Assembly (NCBI RefSeq): GCF_000422885.1
Contig: NZ_KE383942.1
Location: 499,353-563,352, forward strand
DNA from: Ottowia thiooxydans DSM 14619
Lineage (GTDB): Bacteria > Pseudomonadota > Gammaproteobacteria > Burkholderiales > Burkholderiaceae_C
DNA length: 64,000 bases
Reading direction: 5' to 3'
In this document: one piece after another, positions 33,157-42,199 of the stretch
Position numbering within the stretch: the stretch's first letter is position 1
How the letters are laid out: the number at the start of each line of letters is the position of its first letter
Made by a program: the position numbers and the translations under genes
Notes under the pieces: generated by a model
Seen by the model: only the letters and a program-made list of their open reading frames with translations
Told to the model about the DNA's origin: nothing
The model's database searches: none

Positions 33157-34782
33157 ATGCGGAATCACTCTTGTACTTCGCTGCAGCGTCTCGCTCTCGC
33201 AGCCACCACCTTCGCTGCTTGCGCAGCGCCTGGTTGGGCCCAATTCGACGCCACCAAGGTCGTTCTAGAGCCCGAAGCGATCGCCCGCCAGTTTCCCGAT
33301 CCGGCGCAGGCCTATCAAACGCCCGGTTTTGCCCCCGGGCGCAAGGACTTCACCTCGCATGCGGAAGTCTTCGGCTTTATAGATGAACTCGCGCGCCAAT
33401 CTGCCCGTGTTGCCATCGAAACCATGGGGCGCTCTCAGGAAGGCAGGGCGATGGCGCTGGTGGTCCTGTCGGGCACTCGGGGCTTCAATCCTGCGCTGCC
33501 AACAGTGATGCTTCTTGGCCAACAGCACGGCAATGAACCAGCAGGCGGAGAGGCGGCTCTGGCGCTTGCACAAATCCTGGCCACGCAGCGCAGCGCGCTG
33601 CTGGAGAAAGTCAATGTACTGATCGTTCCACGCGCCAACCCGGACGGTGCGGAGCACTTCCGGCGAGTCACGGCCAACGGCGTTGACGTTAACCGTGATC
33701 ACCTCCTGCTGCGTACGCCGGAGGCCCTCGCGATCGCCAGTGCGGTGCGGCGCTACAAGCCTGCCGTCACTCTCGATATGCACGAGTTCACCGTGGCAGG
33801 GCGCTGGGTAGAAAAATTCGGCGCCATGATGCGCTACGACGCGCTTTTGCAAGCGGCCTCGGTGGGCAACCTGAACCCGACGATTCGATTGGTACAAGAC
33901 CGCTACCTGGCCGCTGCGCGCTCGGCCATCGAAGCTGAGGGTCAGCAGGTGTCTGACTACCACACGACGTCGCCTGACCCGAAGAACAAGACGGTGGCCA
34001 TGGGCGGCGTCAATGTCGACACGGGGCGCAACGTTGGGGGCTTGCATGATTCGGTGAGCATCCTTCTTGAAACGCGCGGCGTTGGCCTCGGCCGGGCGCA
34101 TTTGGCGCGGCGGGTGCAGGCACACGTGGCAGCTGCCATGGGGGTGATCGAGCAGGCCGCTCAGGATGGCGCCTCGTTGATGCGTGCTCGCGCCGAGGCA
34201 GGAGCGGCCAATGCTGATCAAGCGTGTCGGGGCGACATGACCTTGGTCGTGCGTCAAACCCCACAGCGTCGATCTTTGAGTTTTCTCGACGCGCAGACCG
34301 GGGAGGTCCGCGAGATCGACGTCGACTGGAGAAGTTCGTTGCAATTGGAGAAGGTGCGCGAGCGGGCACGGCCGTGTGGCTACCTGATTGGCGCCGAGCA
34401 GAAGGAAGCTGTTGAGCAGTTGCGCTTGCTTGGCGTCAAGGTCCAGGCGCTGAGCAGGGCGTCGACTGGCAAGCAGTGGGGCGTCGAGAACTATGTGGTC
34501 GAAGCGGAATCCTCCGGGCAGCGGGAAGACGCGCGCGGCGCCATCGCAGATGGTCAGGGCATTCGCCTGTTGACGGTGCGTACGGAGCCAGGGCAAGCCC
34601 TGCCGGTCAGGGGTAGCTTCTATGTGTCGATGCGCCAACCGCAGGCGGGCCTCATCAGCGCTGCGCTGGAGCCCGATTCCCAGAACAGCTTCGTGGCCAA
34701 TCGCATCATGGCGGTCGATCCGGTGCAGCTGCGTCGTGTGACGAGGCTTCCCGCAGGCTTCACGGTCGACCGCGAACGGTAA
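33157..34782 (+). CDS. M14-family zinc carboxypeptidase, exported
   Basis: This peptidase has about 541 residues from the ATG at 33157, which gives a proper signal peptide (LQRLALAATTFAACAAPGWAQ). The zinc ligands are His124 and Glu127 in QQHGNEPAGGE and His209 in LDMHEF; ANPDG near residue 160 and the catalytic-type Glu305 in ILLETRG are also present. The peptidase domain spans about residues 60-350. The 190-residue C-terminal extension is beta-rich and unidentified. It is probably periplasmic, acting on peptides or cell-wall material. It forms a single-gene unit between two terminator-like hairpins. Confidence 0.87.
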   Translation: MRNHSCTSLQRLALAATTFAACAAPGWAQFDATKVVLEPEAIARQFPDPAQAYQTPGFAPGRKDFTSHAEVFGFIDELARQSARVAIETMGRSQEGRAMALVVLSGTRGFNPALPTVMLLGQQHGNEPAGGEAALALAQILATQRSALLEKVNVLIVPRANPDGAEHFRRVTANGVDVNRDHLLLRTPEALAIASAVRRYKPAVTLDMHEFTVAGRWVEKFGAMMRYDALLQAASVGNLNPTIRLVQDRYLAAARSAIEAEGQQVSDYHTTSPDPKNKTVAMGGVNVDTGRNVGGLHDSVSILLETRGVGLGRAHLARRVQAHVAAAMGVIEQAAQDGASLMRARAEAGAANADQACRGDMTLVVRQTPQRRSLSFLDAQTGEVREIDVDWRSSLQLEKVRERARPCGYLIGAEQKEAVEQLRLLGVKVQALSRASTGKQWGVENYVVEAESSGQREDARGAIADGQGIRLLTVRTEPGQALPVRGSFYVSMRQPQAGLISAALEPDSQNSFVANRIMAVDPVQLRRVTRLPAGFTVDRER

Positions 34783-34862
34783 CGGGAAAGCGGGCTTGGA
34801 TGTTGCACATTGTGCCGCCAGCTGGACAGTCATCAGGGCAGCGATAATTCAGGGGAAGTTAG

Positions 34863-34890
34863 AAAAAGGCAGCTCACGGCTGCCTTTTTT
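34863..34890. terminator. Strong bidirectional intrinsic terminator
   Basis: AAAAA-GGCAGC-TCACG-GCTGCC-TTTTTT is a perfect GC stem with an A-run before and a T-run after, 80 bp downstream of the M14 peptidase stop. It is the clearest intrinsic terminator in the window. Confidence 0.85.
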
Positions 34891-35010
34891 CGTGGACGCC
34901 TATCCCATTGGCGTTCAATCGAAAAATACCGTTCATGCTTGAAAGCAAGTTGTTATGAGCCCGCAAGCGACCCGGAGCCGGTTGGCGGGGGCTGAGTGGA
35001 GGAGAAGAGA

Positions 35011-36048
35011 GTGCTGTTACTAATTACTTATCTCGTGGTTCTTGTCTGGATCCTGTATCTCTTTTGGAGCCAGCGCGTCATGAAACGCCTACAGAACGAA
35101 CTCGTCACCGACTTGAAGGGTGTGCGTTTCTGGCGAGTAAATCTGGCGCGGCCAGCGTTCTTTAAACGTTGGCTCACGTGGCAGCCTTTCGAGGCCAAGG
35201 GTGTGCTGATTGATGAGGGCGCTCAGTTGCGAGTGCGCGGCTACTGGCGTGGCAATAAACGAAGATTTGAGTCTGTCATGCGAAAAGCGGAATGCCAACC
35301 TAGCTGGCTAGGCAACCGCTCCATCAAGTCAGGCAACATGTACTGGGGGCAGTTGCGAACCCCTAAGGGAGACATGCTGTTTGCCGCCGATACGGGGGTC
35401 TACGCCTTGCCTTCCCGGGAAAACTTGAAAGACATTTTTTCCGCCATTTTTCCTCAACTCGAGTTGCCTGAGGAAGCAAGCCAAGACTTTGCGCTGGAGA
35501 AAAACTCGCACAGCATTGCGGCCCTGGTGCTTTTCTTTGGGCTGCTGGCGTACGCGCTCATCGATACGTTCTTTGTCTCGCGCTACGAAGTGACTGATCA
35601 ACAATTATTCCGCATTCTTTCTCACCCCGGCGTGTTGATAGGCGCGGCGGTGATTGGGTGTGTGAGCGCCTTGGGAGCTTACAGGTGGATGCTCTCCGGG
35701 CAGGTTCCTTCCCGTGAATCTTTGGTGCTTTCTGCCTTCCTCGTCAGCGCGATCGGCCTCGCCGCATTGCCAATCGCCAAACGTGTGGATCAAGTCCTTG
35801 CTTCCGGGCCCAGCCAGGACTACGCTTATCAACTGATGCAGCCTGCGCGCTTGGAGCCTGTCGATAAATCCCTTGATTTGCCTAGACTGCGTTTTCCCAA
35901 GTCAAGAGAGTATTGGGATCAATTCGATGATGGCCACCTTTATTCCATTCCATTTCTGCGCGGTCCCTTGGGGCTGTGGCAACTGGATCACGAGAAGTTT
36001 GACCCTCCATTGATTTCTTTTTTTGAGAAGCAAGGGCCTCGTAAATAG
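35011..36048 (+). CDS. Unknown multi-pass membrane protein
   Basis: I do not recognise this protein. It is about 345 residues from the GTG at 35011, which has GGAGGAGAAGAGA directly upstream; a GTG at 34996 would place the start inside that ribosome site. One N-terminal membrane helix (VLLLITYLVVLVWILYLFW) is followed by a soluble segment of about 150 residues rich in Arg, Lys and Trp. Three more helices lie at about residues 165-250 (IAALVLFFGLLAYALIDTFFV, VLIGAAVIGCVSALGAY, LVLSAFLVSAIGLAALPIA), then a soluble tail. It sits alone between two hairpins, so it is likely monocistronic. Codon use seems less GC-rich than in its neighbours. Confidence 0.7.
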   Translation: MLLLITYLVVLVWILYLFWSQRVMKRLQNELVTDLKGVRFWRVNLARPAFFKRWLTWQPFEAKGVLIDEGAQLRVRGYWRGNKRRFESVMRKAECQPSWLGNRSIKSGNMYWGQLRTPKGDMLFAADTGVYALPSRENLKDIFSAIFPQLELPEEASQDFALEKNSHSIAALVLFFGLLAYALIDTFFVSRYEVTDQQLFRILSHPGVLIGAAVIGCVSALGAYRWMLSGQVPSRESLVLSAFLVSAIGLAALPIAKRVDQVLASGPSQDYAYQLMQPARLEPVDKSLDLPRLRFPKSREYWDQFDDGHLYSIPFLRGPLGLWQLDHEKFDPPLISFFEKQGPRK

Positions 36049-36069
36049 ATTGCCTGTTTCGGGCAATCT
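36047..36069 (+). terminator. Stem-loop after unknown membrane protein gene
   Basis: AGATTGCC-TGTTTCG-GGCAATCT is a perfect 8-bp stem starting inside the TAG stop. It isolates the membrane-protein gene from the DUF924 gene. Confidence 0.6.
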
Positions 36070-36121
36070 GTAGATCGAAATCTGTGCATCACACCATCTG
36101 TACCTTAACCAACCTGTACAC

Positions 36122-36757
36122 ATGACAAACTCACCATCCGCACTTTCTACAGCCTCCGATGTCCTCGCGTTTTGGTTCGGCACTGCTGCGCCTACCGACG
36201 CCGCGTCGCTTCAAATTCAAAGCCAATGGTTTACCAAATCAGACGCTTTCGACGCCCAAATACGCACACGTTTTGGCGCCACCATAGAAGCCGCCGTTAA
36301 AGGTGAGTTGGATTCCTGGGCTAGTGAGCCTTGGGGGTGGCTTGCCTTGGTGATCGTGCTGGATCAGTTCACCCGCAACGTCTATCGTGGCCAACCGGCC
36401 AGCTTTTCAGGAGACAGCTCTGCCTTGCGTTGGTCCGACCGCGGGTTGGCTGAAGGCTGGGATCGCACCTTGCCGCTCATGGTTCGGCCATTCACCTACT
36501 TGCCTTTGGAACACTCTGAAGATCTTGCACGGCAAAACCAAAGCGTCGCAGTTTTCGAGCAGTTGGTGGCCGATGCGGAGTCCGCAAATGCACCGTCGCC
36601 AGTGCTCGCCACCCTTAAAGCCAATCTCGACTATGCCGAGCGTCACCGCGACGTGATTCGTCGCTTCGGGCGGTTTCCCCATAGAAACGCGTTTATTGGC
36701 AGGGCCAGCACACCCGCTGAAGTGGAGTATCTGGCCCAACCGGGGGCCGGGTTCTAA
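36122..36757 (+). CDS. DUF924 family protein
   Basis: This 211-residue protein has the full DUF924 pattern: VLAFWFG near the start, LALVIVLDQFTRNVYRG (about residues 77-93), PFTYLPLEHSEDLARQNQSV and the C-terminal RFGRFPHRNAFIGRASTPAEVEYL. The family is all-helical and TPR-like in predicted fold, and its function is unknown. It converges on the halogenase-like gene 31 bp away. Confidence 0.9.
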   Translation: MTNSPSALSTASDVLAFWFGTAAPTDAASLQIQSQWFTKSDAFDAQIRTRFGATIEAAVKGELDSWASEPWGWLALVIVLDQFTRNVYRGQPASFSGDSSALRWSDRGLAEGWDRTLPLMVRPFTYLPLEHSEDLARQNQSVAVFEQLVADAESANAPSPVLATLKANLDYAERHRDVIRRFGRFPHRNAFIGRASTPAEVEYLAQPGAGF

Positions 36758-36788
36758 CCAGGCACCCGCCCGCACACTCCGAGTGCGT

Positions 36789-38114
36789 TTACTCAGCCTT
36801 CATGATGGTCTCTCCACGCAAGAGACCGGTATCGCGAATATTGACGCGGTGCCGCTTCCAGCCGTCGTAGGTCCGCTTGAAATAGCGTAGTGAGATCAGG
36901 TAATAGAACACCTTGAACATGAACAGCGAACGGCGGTAAGCCGGGCCGTGATGCAGGTCAGCAGCCAGGAGCGACATCAAGCCTTGCTTGATGTTGAACA
37001 TGTTTTTGGGGTGCATGAACATGTCACGAATGGTGGGGTTCGTGGCTCTATAAATGAACCATGAGTAATCTTTCGGGCCCGTGCGCATGCGTGTTTCCAG
37101 CGCCTGGCGGGCCAGGGCGAGGTCTGCAGGCTGATCCAACGCCGTCTCCACGAATTTTGCGCCATCGAAAGCGCCCTGCATCGCCAGAAAAACGCCTGAG
37201 GAAAACATGGGGTCGATGAAGGTGTAGGCATCACCGATCATCAAGTACTGATCGCCGGTGGCATGCGTGCTGGAATACGCGAAATTGCCGGTGGCATGCA
37301 CTTTCTCGTCCACCAAGGTGGCGTCTTTCAGCCTGTCCGCCAATTCTGGGCACAGCGCGATCGTGTCGTAGAAGTATTCCGTCAAGGGCTTATTGCGGGC
37401 CTTGAGGTAGTACGCCCAGCAAACGGCACCCACGCTGGTGGTTCCGTCAGCCAGCGGAATGAACCAGAACCAGCCATGTTCGAACCAGCAGATGCTGATG
37501 TTGCCTTCGCGCTTGCCTTCCAGCCTTCGTACACCCCGGAAATGTCCAAAGAGGGCGGTGCTGTTGTGATCGGGGTTCTTGTTTTTGCACTTGAATTTGT
37601 TCGCCAGGAGGGTGTCCCTCCCACTGGCATCCACTAGAAAGCGCGCACGCCATTGGCGCTTGCTTCCATCGTCAAGAACCGCCTGCACCTTGACGCCATC
37701 TGAGGAGAAGTCCACTTCCCGGACTTTCGCGCCTTCCAAGGTTCTGGCGCCCACCTTGGCGGCATTGCGGAATAAAACTTGATCAAGGTCTGAGCGGCGA
37801 ACCTGCCAGGCAGAACCTTTGGCTGGGTCCCAACCCTCCGCGAAATCTACGTAGCTGCAGTAATTCAGATCTGGTCGAACGAATTCAATGCCAAATTTGG
37901 GCATGCCGATTTTTTCGACCTCTTCACGCACCCCCAATTGATCGAACAAGGCCACGTTGCCCGGCAGAAGCGATTCACCGATGTGGAACCGCGGGTGATG
38001 GTCTTTTTCAAGCAGGACCACATCACGGCCTTCGCGAGCCAGCAAGGCCGCAATGGTCGAGCCGGCGGGGCCGCCACCCACCACCAGAACGTCGCAGTTT
38101 TCAGTCTCGGACAT
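36789..38114 (-). CDS. Flavin-dependent halogenase-like FAD oxidoreductase
   Basis: This 441-residue protein has an N-terminal Rossmann motif VVGGGPAGST (residues 11-20). FHIGESLLPG (43-52), Lys73 in MPKFG and the exact WxWxIP motif (W215, W217, I219, P220 in GWFWFIPL) follow, then a second FAD motif GDAYTFIDPMFSSGV near 290. This set marks the CmlS/PltA-like branch of flavin-dependent halogenases, where WxWxIP keeps the enzyme from acting as a monooxygenase and the lysine handles hypochlorous acid. Many such genes have no known substrate, and some act as dehydrogenases. No flavin reductase, carrier protein or PKS/NRPS gene adjoins. It lies about 120 bp downstream of the left iron-uptake module on the same strand. 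Confidence 0.75.
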   Translation of the reverse strand: MSETENCDVLVVGGGPAGSTIAALLAREGRDVVLLEKDHHPRFHIGESLLPGNVALFDQLGVREEVEKIGMPKFGIEFVRPDLNYCSYVDFAEGWDPAKGSAWQVRRSDLDQVLFRNAAKVGARTLEGAKVREVDFSSDGVKVQAVLDDGSKRQWRARFLVDASGRDTLLANKFKCKNKNPDHNSTALFGHFRGVRRLEGKREGNISICWFEHGWFWFIPLADGTTSVGAVCWAYYLKARNKPLTEYFYDTIALCPELADRLKDATLVDEKVHATGNFAYSSTHATGDQYLMIGDAYTFIDPMFSSGVFLAMQGAFDGAKFVETALDQPADLALARQALETRMRTGPKDYSWFIYRATNPTIRDMFMHPKNMFNIKQGLMSLLAADLHHGPAYRRSLFMFKVFYYLISLRYFKRTYDGWKRHRVNIRDTGLLRGETIMKAE

Positions 38115-38235
38115 AGGGCGTGATTCTCTTGTTGGAGCTTAGAAGCGGATATCGTAGCGCTTCAGGCAGCCTTGCCAGCTTTGGCAGGTTTATCTGCCTA
38201 TGGGCGGCCGGCGGGAAATGACCCTCTCATCGTCA

Positions 38236-38424
38236 TCAACTCCGCAGGCCGAACCATGCCGCCACCAGTACGGGAGATGCCAGCGCGAGCCAGGATGCCC
38301 AACGCCATGTGCCATCCCCGAGGAGCGCCAAGAGAAGCCCGAACACGGTGAGCACGCCTAGCAGGAGTGGCATGCGCCAGACGATCCATAGGCTGTGGCG
38401 TGAGCGCTTGTCAAGGCTCCTCAT
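38236..38424 (-). CDS. Small membrane protein ending the left iron-uptake module
   Basis: This 62-residue protein has two hydrophobic helices (WRMPLLLGVLTVFGLLLALLG and WASWLALASPVLVAAWFGL) after a basic N-terminus. Its ATG overlaps the PepSY stop (ATGA), which supports translation. Small membrane proteins of this size commonly follow PepSY genes in TonB-receptor operons; the function is unknown. The following 120 bp to the halogenase-like gene contain a short hairpin (38173-38186). Confidence 0.65.
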   Translation of the reverse strand: MRSLDKRSRHSLWIVWRMPLLLGVLTVFGLLLALLGDGTWRWASWLALASPVLVAAWFGLRS

Positions 38425-39605
38425 CCTGCGGCTCTCCTGGTGAGGGAGGATTCATGTGTATTGATGTGGGCTTGTATGAGCCTTGCGATCCGCTCACCGT
38501 TTGCTTTGCGTCGCGCCAACCAAAGATACAGGCCGCTGACGAGAACACCAATGACGATGATGTCCAGGGCTGCCCACAGGATTTTCAGAGGCATGCCCCC
38601 GTAGTCTCCAAAGTGCAGAGGGCGCGCAAGCTGGACTGCCGTCAGATACCAAGGCACTTCGCCGATGCTGGAGATCGTTCCCGTCACCGCATCTACAAGG
38701 GCGGGTTGGAAGAGTCGAGATCGCAGCGGCGTGTCCCCTATGGACCAGATCAGATAGTGGTGCGGGCTTCCAAGCTCAGCGTCTGGGTAGCGAATACTTC
38801 TGATCTTCATCCCTGGCAACGCGAGAGAAACCGCATTGGCTGATTTCTGTACGGAAAAGAGTTTCGTAGGCATAGGCTTGCCCGTATAGGGCTGCAGCAA
38901 GGCCGGAATGGCGGTTTGGCGCCAACGCTCGTACATGGGGCTGGAGATTTCATTCAAGACGCCCGTTACACCGACCACAAACACCCAGGCCAAACTCGAT
39001 ATGCCTAACAAGTTGTGCAAATCCAGCCAGCGCAAGCGCCGGCTATCGCGTCGGATGGAACCAAAATCCAGCTTTCTCATGAATGGGGCGTACAGCACCG
39101 CTCCCGACACGGTGGCCACTACAAACAGCAGGCCCATAGCGCCCAGAAAGAGCTCACCCACCTCACCGGCAAGCAGCCCCTTGTGGAGCCAGAACACGAC
39201 GCCGATCAAAGTGGGTTTTGCGGTAGCAGCGGAAGGCCTCTGCGCCAGAGTTTGGCCTGAATAGGCGTCGAACTTGATGACGTGGTCGAGCGTGCGGCTT
39301 GCTGAGTAGGCCGGAGCCAACGCAATCCAGACCTCCGGGCGGTCATCTTCCAGACTGATCCAGCGGACCACCTCGCCAGGGTATAGGCCATCAGGTCCGC
39401 GCGCTGAAGCCACCATGGCATCCAGGTCAGCCCGGGCGTTTCCCACGTCAGTTCTGGCGGCTTTTGCGCTGGACCAGTCCTCGATCTCATCCTTGAAGAT
39501 CAGCGGCAGCCCGGTCACACAAAGCAGCAGCAAGAACAGGGTGCAGATCAGGCTGCTCCATTTGTGCACCTGATACCACGTTCGAATTCTGACGGCCGAC
39601 GCCAT
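38421..39605 (-). CDS. PepSY-associated transmembrane protein of iron uptake
   Basis: This 394-residue inner-membrane protein has four main helices: one near residue 20 (WSSLICTLFLLLLCVTGLPLIF) and others at about 145-175, 190-215 and 345-370. PepSY-type periplasmic segments lie between them (ISLEDDRPEVWIALAPAY, VIKFDAYSGQTL). Such proteins accompany TonB-dependent siderophore receptors; some relatives reduce ferric siderophores in the periplasm. It lies 13 bp after the receptor gene on the same strand and overlaps the small membrane protein gene. Confidence 0.85.
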   Translation of the reverse strand: MASAVRIRTWYQVHKWSSLICTLFLLLLCVTGLPLIFKDEIEDWSSAKAARTDVGNARADLDAMVASARGPDGLYPGEVVRWISLEDDRPEVWIALAPAYSASRTLDHVIKFDAYSGQTLAQRPSAATAKPTLIGVVFWLHKGLLAGEVGELFLGAMGLLFVVATVSGAVLYAPFMRKLDFGSIRRDSRRLRWLDLHNLLGISSLAWVFVVGVTGVLNEISSPMYERWRQTAIPALLQPYTGKPMPTKLFSVQKSANAVSLALPGMKIRSIRYPDAELGSPHHYLIWSIGDTPLRSRLFQPALVDAVTGTISSIGEVPWYLTAVQLARPLHFGDYGGMPLKILWAALDIIVIGVLVSGLYLWLARRKANGERIARLIQAHINTHESSLTRRAAG

Positions 39606-39618
39606 GCCCTGCAGACGC

Positions 39619-42096
39619 TTAAAAATCGAAGGTAGCCGATAGCCGGAAAGTGCGTGGCGAGCTTTGGATCAGATAGCCATCGACTGCCGCAGCCCAATAG
39701 CTCTTGTTGGTCAAATTCTGTATGTTGAATCGAAGCGTGGTGGGTACGGCGCCCAGCTTGGTTCGGTATCTCACGCCAGCGTCGTACCTGGTCCATGACG
39801 GAATGGATTGCAGATTGGCGAGGTCCATGTATTGGTTGCTGGTGTGGATGGCCCTGGCCGAAAGGGTGAGGCCAGGAACTTGCTCCAGGTCCCACTCACC
39901 TCCCAGATTCAGTTGAACCTTGGGCGCGCCTGTGACTTGCTTGCCATCGTTCGTACCGTTTGCTGTTTTGGTTTGCTTGGCGCTCACGAAGGCAACGCCA
40001 CCCAGTAGGCGAACACCTCGCGCGACTTCACCGAAGGTATTCAACTCAACGCCGCGTGTGCGCTGCTCGCCGTTGATGCCATAGATCAGGGTAGCGGGAT
40101 TCGTGAACCCGTTGGGGGTTTTTAGCTGATAAATACTAAGCGTGGTGGCGAAGCCTCCAAAGTCGACCTTGATCCCCGCCTCATGCTGCTTGGAAACATA
40201 GGGCGCAAATATCTGGCCCGCATTGGAGGCGCCGGCCGCCCCCACCGGGCCCTGCTGAAGTCCTTCGATGTAGTTGGCGTAGAGAGCAACGTTGGGCGCA
40301 ACTTTGAAGAGAACACCCAGGCCAGGCGTTGTGACCGACTTGTTGTATGTGGAGGTTGTGGCGCCCGTTGTGCCGTTGAAATTCTCGGATTTGACGCGCT
40401 GATGCCGCAGTCCCAGTGTGACTTGCAACCTGTCATCCATCATCGACAGTGTGTCTGCGATTGCAATGCCGGAGGCAGTCGTCGCTCCTGTCTTGGGTAT
40501 GTTCGACGCGTCAGCAAGGCCTGAGATGCTGGGCTGATCAATAAAAACGGGCGAGTAGATGTTGGTGTAGGTACTGGCCAGGTTGTTCAGTGCGATCCCG
40601 TTTTTTACCCAGAGGCCGGAAGTGCTTGCTACCCAGTTGTGCGTCACAGATTCGGTCACGAGACGGCCGCGTATGCCCGTCTCTGCGGTGGAGCTGTCCC
40701 GGTAGACGGGCCAATACACCTGCCGCTGAAGAAGATTTCCGTTGGCTTCGTAGAGAATGGAATTGGCGAACAGCTCCTCCATTCGCAGGCGGGACGCGCC
40801 CAATGCGGCGAACGCGGTGACGTCTGGGGTGATGTCGACTTCGCCTCTCAATGCTCCCATGAGCCCTTCGGTATTTTCGTAAGACCAGCGCTGCTGCCAG
40901 CTTTTTCCTGAACTGGGTGGCTTGGGGATAGCGAACCCTGCCGTCAGATAAGCCGTGCGCGATGGCGACTTGGCATCGTTTTGGCGATATCCCAGATCAG
41001 CAGATAGCCGAACCTTGTCTCCGCTGTAGTCGAGCGCGAGCGCACCCATGGTGACCTTCTTGGACTGGCCGTCAATCGCAGTTTTGCCATCGCTATAGGC
41101 CCCGTTGAAGCGCACGCCCCAACGGTTATCTTCACCAAATCGCCGGCTGATGTCGGCATGCACTCCCAGTTGAGAATCGGACACAAAGCCTGTGGCTACA
41201 CGGGTCAAGGGTGTACTCAGCGCACGCTTGGGAACCATGTTGATGCTCCCGCCAACGCCGCCAATGGGCCCCAACCCGTTGAGCAAAGCGTTGGCACCTG
41301 TGATGACCTCAATTCGCTCCAATGCCTCTACACCGGGCGATGTCAGGCCGTAGAGCCCACCGTACGCGACATCAAGCGATTTAACTTTGTTGCCCCGAGC
41401 GGTGAAGTCCGTCGAGACATCATTGTCCGGATAGATAAAGCGAAACGCGGGATTGTTGTCTGCCACATCCGCCAAGGTCCGGGCTTGCTGATCTTCTATG
41501 GTCTGGGCTGTGTAGCTCACCACGCTGAAAGGCGTGTCCATGAAGTCCTTGTTGCCCAAGATCCCTACACTCCCGCCGCGGGCGACCTGCCCACCACTGT
41601 AAGGTTTGGGCAGGTCCGATGGGGATTGCAGCGGTGCGGTCACCAACACCGCTGGCAGCGTGGATACGGAGTCCGTCGACTGGGGCGCGGATGAAGGCAA
41701 TCTACCCAGCGTGTAGTTCCCGTTGCCCTGGTGCCGAGCCTCCCAGCCGCTTCCGCGAAGCAACTGGGCGAAACCTTGGTCCACCGAATAGCTTCCCTTC
41801 ACGCCGGAAGATTGAAGGTCTCTTAGCTGAGACGCATCAAATGAAATCGCTACTCCCGCCGCAGCTGCAAAGCGGGTGATGCCAGAGGCCAATGGGCCGG
41901 CTGGGATATCGAAAGGGCGCACAGCGGAACTGCTCGCCGGCGAGGGTATGGGGGCGGTGACCTGAGCCTGGGCCAGCCCCGATGCGGTAGCCAGCACGCC
42001 CAACAACAACATGTGCGTGGCGCAGGCAATGGGGTTCACCAGGAACAAGGCGTCCTTGGACGAGGCGCTAAGCGAGTTTGATCGAGCGGCAGTCAT
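39619..42096 (-). CDS. TonB-dependent siderophore receptor with STN signalling domain (left module)
   Basis: This 825-residue outer-membrane receptor has a signal region ending near LAQAQ, then a secretin/TonB N-terminal (STN) domain at about 60-115 (FDIPAGPLASGITRFAAAAGVAISFD...SVDQGFAQLLRGSGWEA). The plug (TPFSVVSYTAQTIEDQQARTLADVADNNP...EALERIEVITGANALLNG) and a 22-strand barrel follow, ending in the usual aromatic Phe. The STN domain identifies a transducer receptor that signals through FecR to an ECF sigma factor; both are encoded directly upstream. The ferric ligand is not readable from sequence. Confidence 0.88.
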   Translation of the reverse strand: MTAARSNSLSASSKDALFLVNPIACATHMLLLGVLATASGLAQAQVTAPIPSPASSSAVRPFDIPAGPLASGITRFAAAAGVAISFDASQLRDLQSSGVKGSYSVDQGFAQLLRGSGWEARHQGNGNYTLGRLPSSAPQSTDSVSTLPAVLVTAPLQSPSDLPKPYSGGQVARGGSVGILGNKDFMDTPFSVVSYTAQTIEDQQARTLADVADNNPAFRFIYPDNDVSTDFTARGNKVKSLDVAYGGLYGLTSPGVEALERIEVITGANALLNGLGPIGGVGGSINMVPKRALSTPLTRVATGFVSDSQLGVHADISRRFGEDNRWGVRFNGAYSDGKTAIDGQSKKVTMGALALDYSGDKVRLSADLGYRQNDAKSPSRTAYLTAGFAIPKPPSSGKSWQQRWSYENTEGLMGALRGEVDITPDVTAFAALGASRLRMEELFANSILYEANGNLLQRQVYWPVYRDSSTAETGIRGRLVTESVTHNWVASTSGLWVKNGIALNNLASTYTNIYSPVFIDQPSISGLADASNIPKTGATTASGIAIADTLSMMDDRLQVTLGLRHQRVKSENFNGTTGATTSTYNKSVTTPGLGVLFKVAPNVALYANYIEGLQQGPVGAAGASNAGQIFAPYVSKQHEAGIKVDFGGFATTLSIYQLKTPNGFTNPATLIYGINGEQRTRGVELNTFGEVARGVRLLGGVAFVSAKQTKTANGTNDGKQVTGAPKVQLNLGGEWDLEQVPGLTLSARAIHTSNQYMDLANLQSIPSWTRYDAGVRYRTKLGAVPTTLRFNIQNLTNKSYWAAAVDGYLIQSSPRTFRLSATFDF

Positions 42097-42199
42097 GTAT
42101 TCCCTCAGGTTTTGAGCGCATGTGCAGCGCTTTCAGAAGGGAGGTCGTATGAGCCACGTCAAAAGTGCACGGGCTGAAGAAATTATTTTTTTCTAGTGT

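Noticed and set aside
33265-34833. Long 522-codon antisense open frame opposite the M14 peptidase
   Set aside because: The sense strand encodes all zinc-site motifs; the antisense frame is His/Arg-rich shadow sequence with no family resemblance.
36789-38114. Halogenase as part of an aryl-polyene or PKS cluster
   Set aside because: No ketosynthase, acyl carrier, dehydratase or ligase genes occur on either side.
38173-38186. TGCCA-GCTT-TGGCA hairpin as terminator of the left iron module
   Set aside because: The stem is only 5 bp and there is no T-run on the minus strand; too weak to call.
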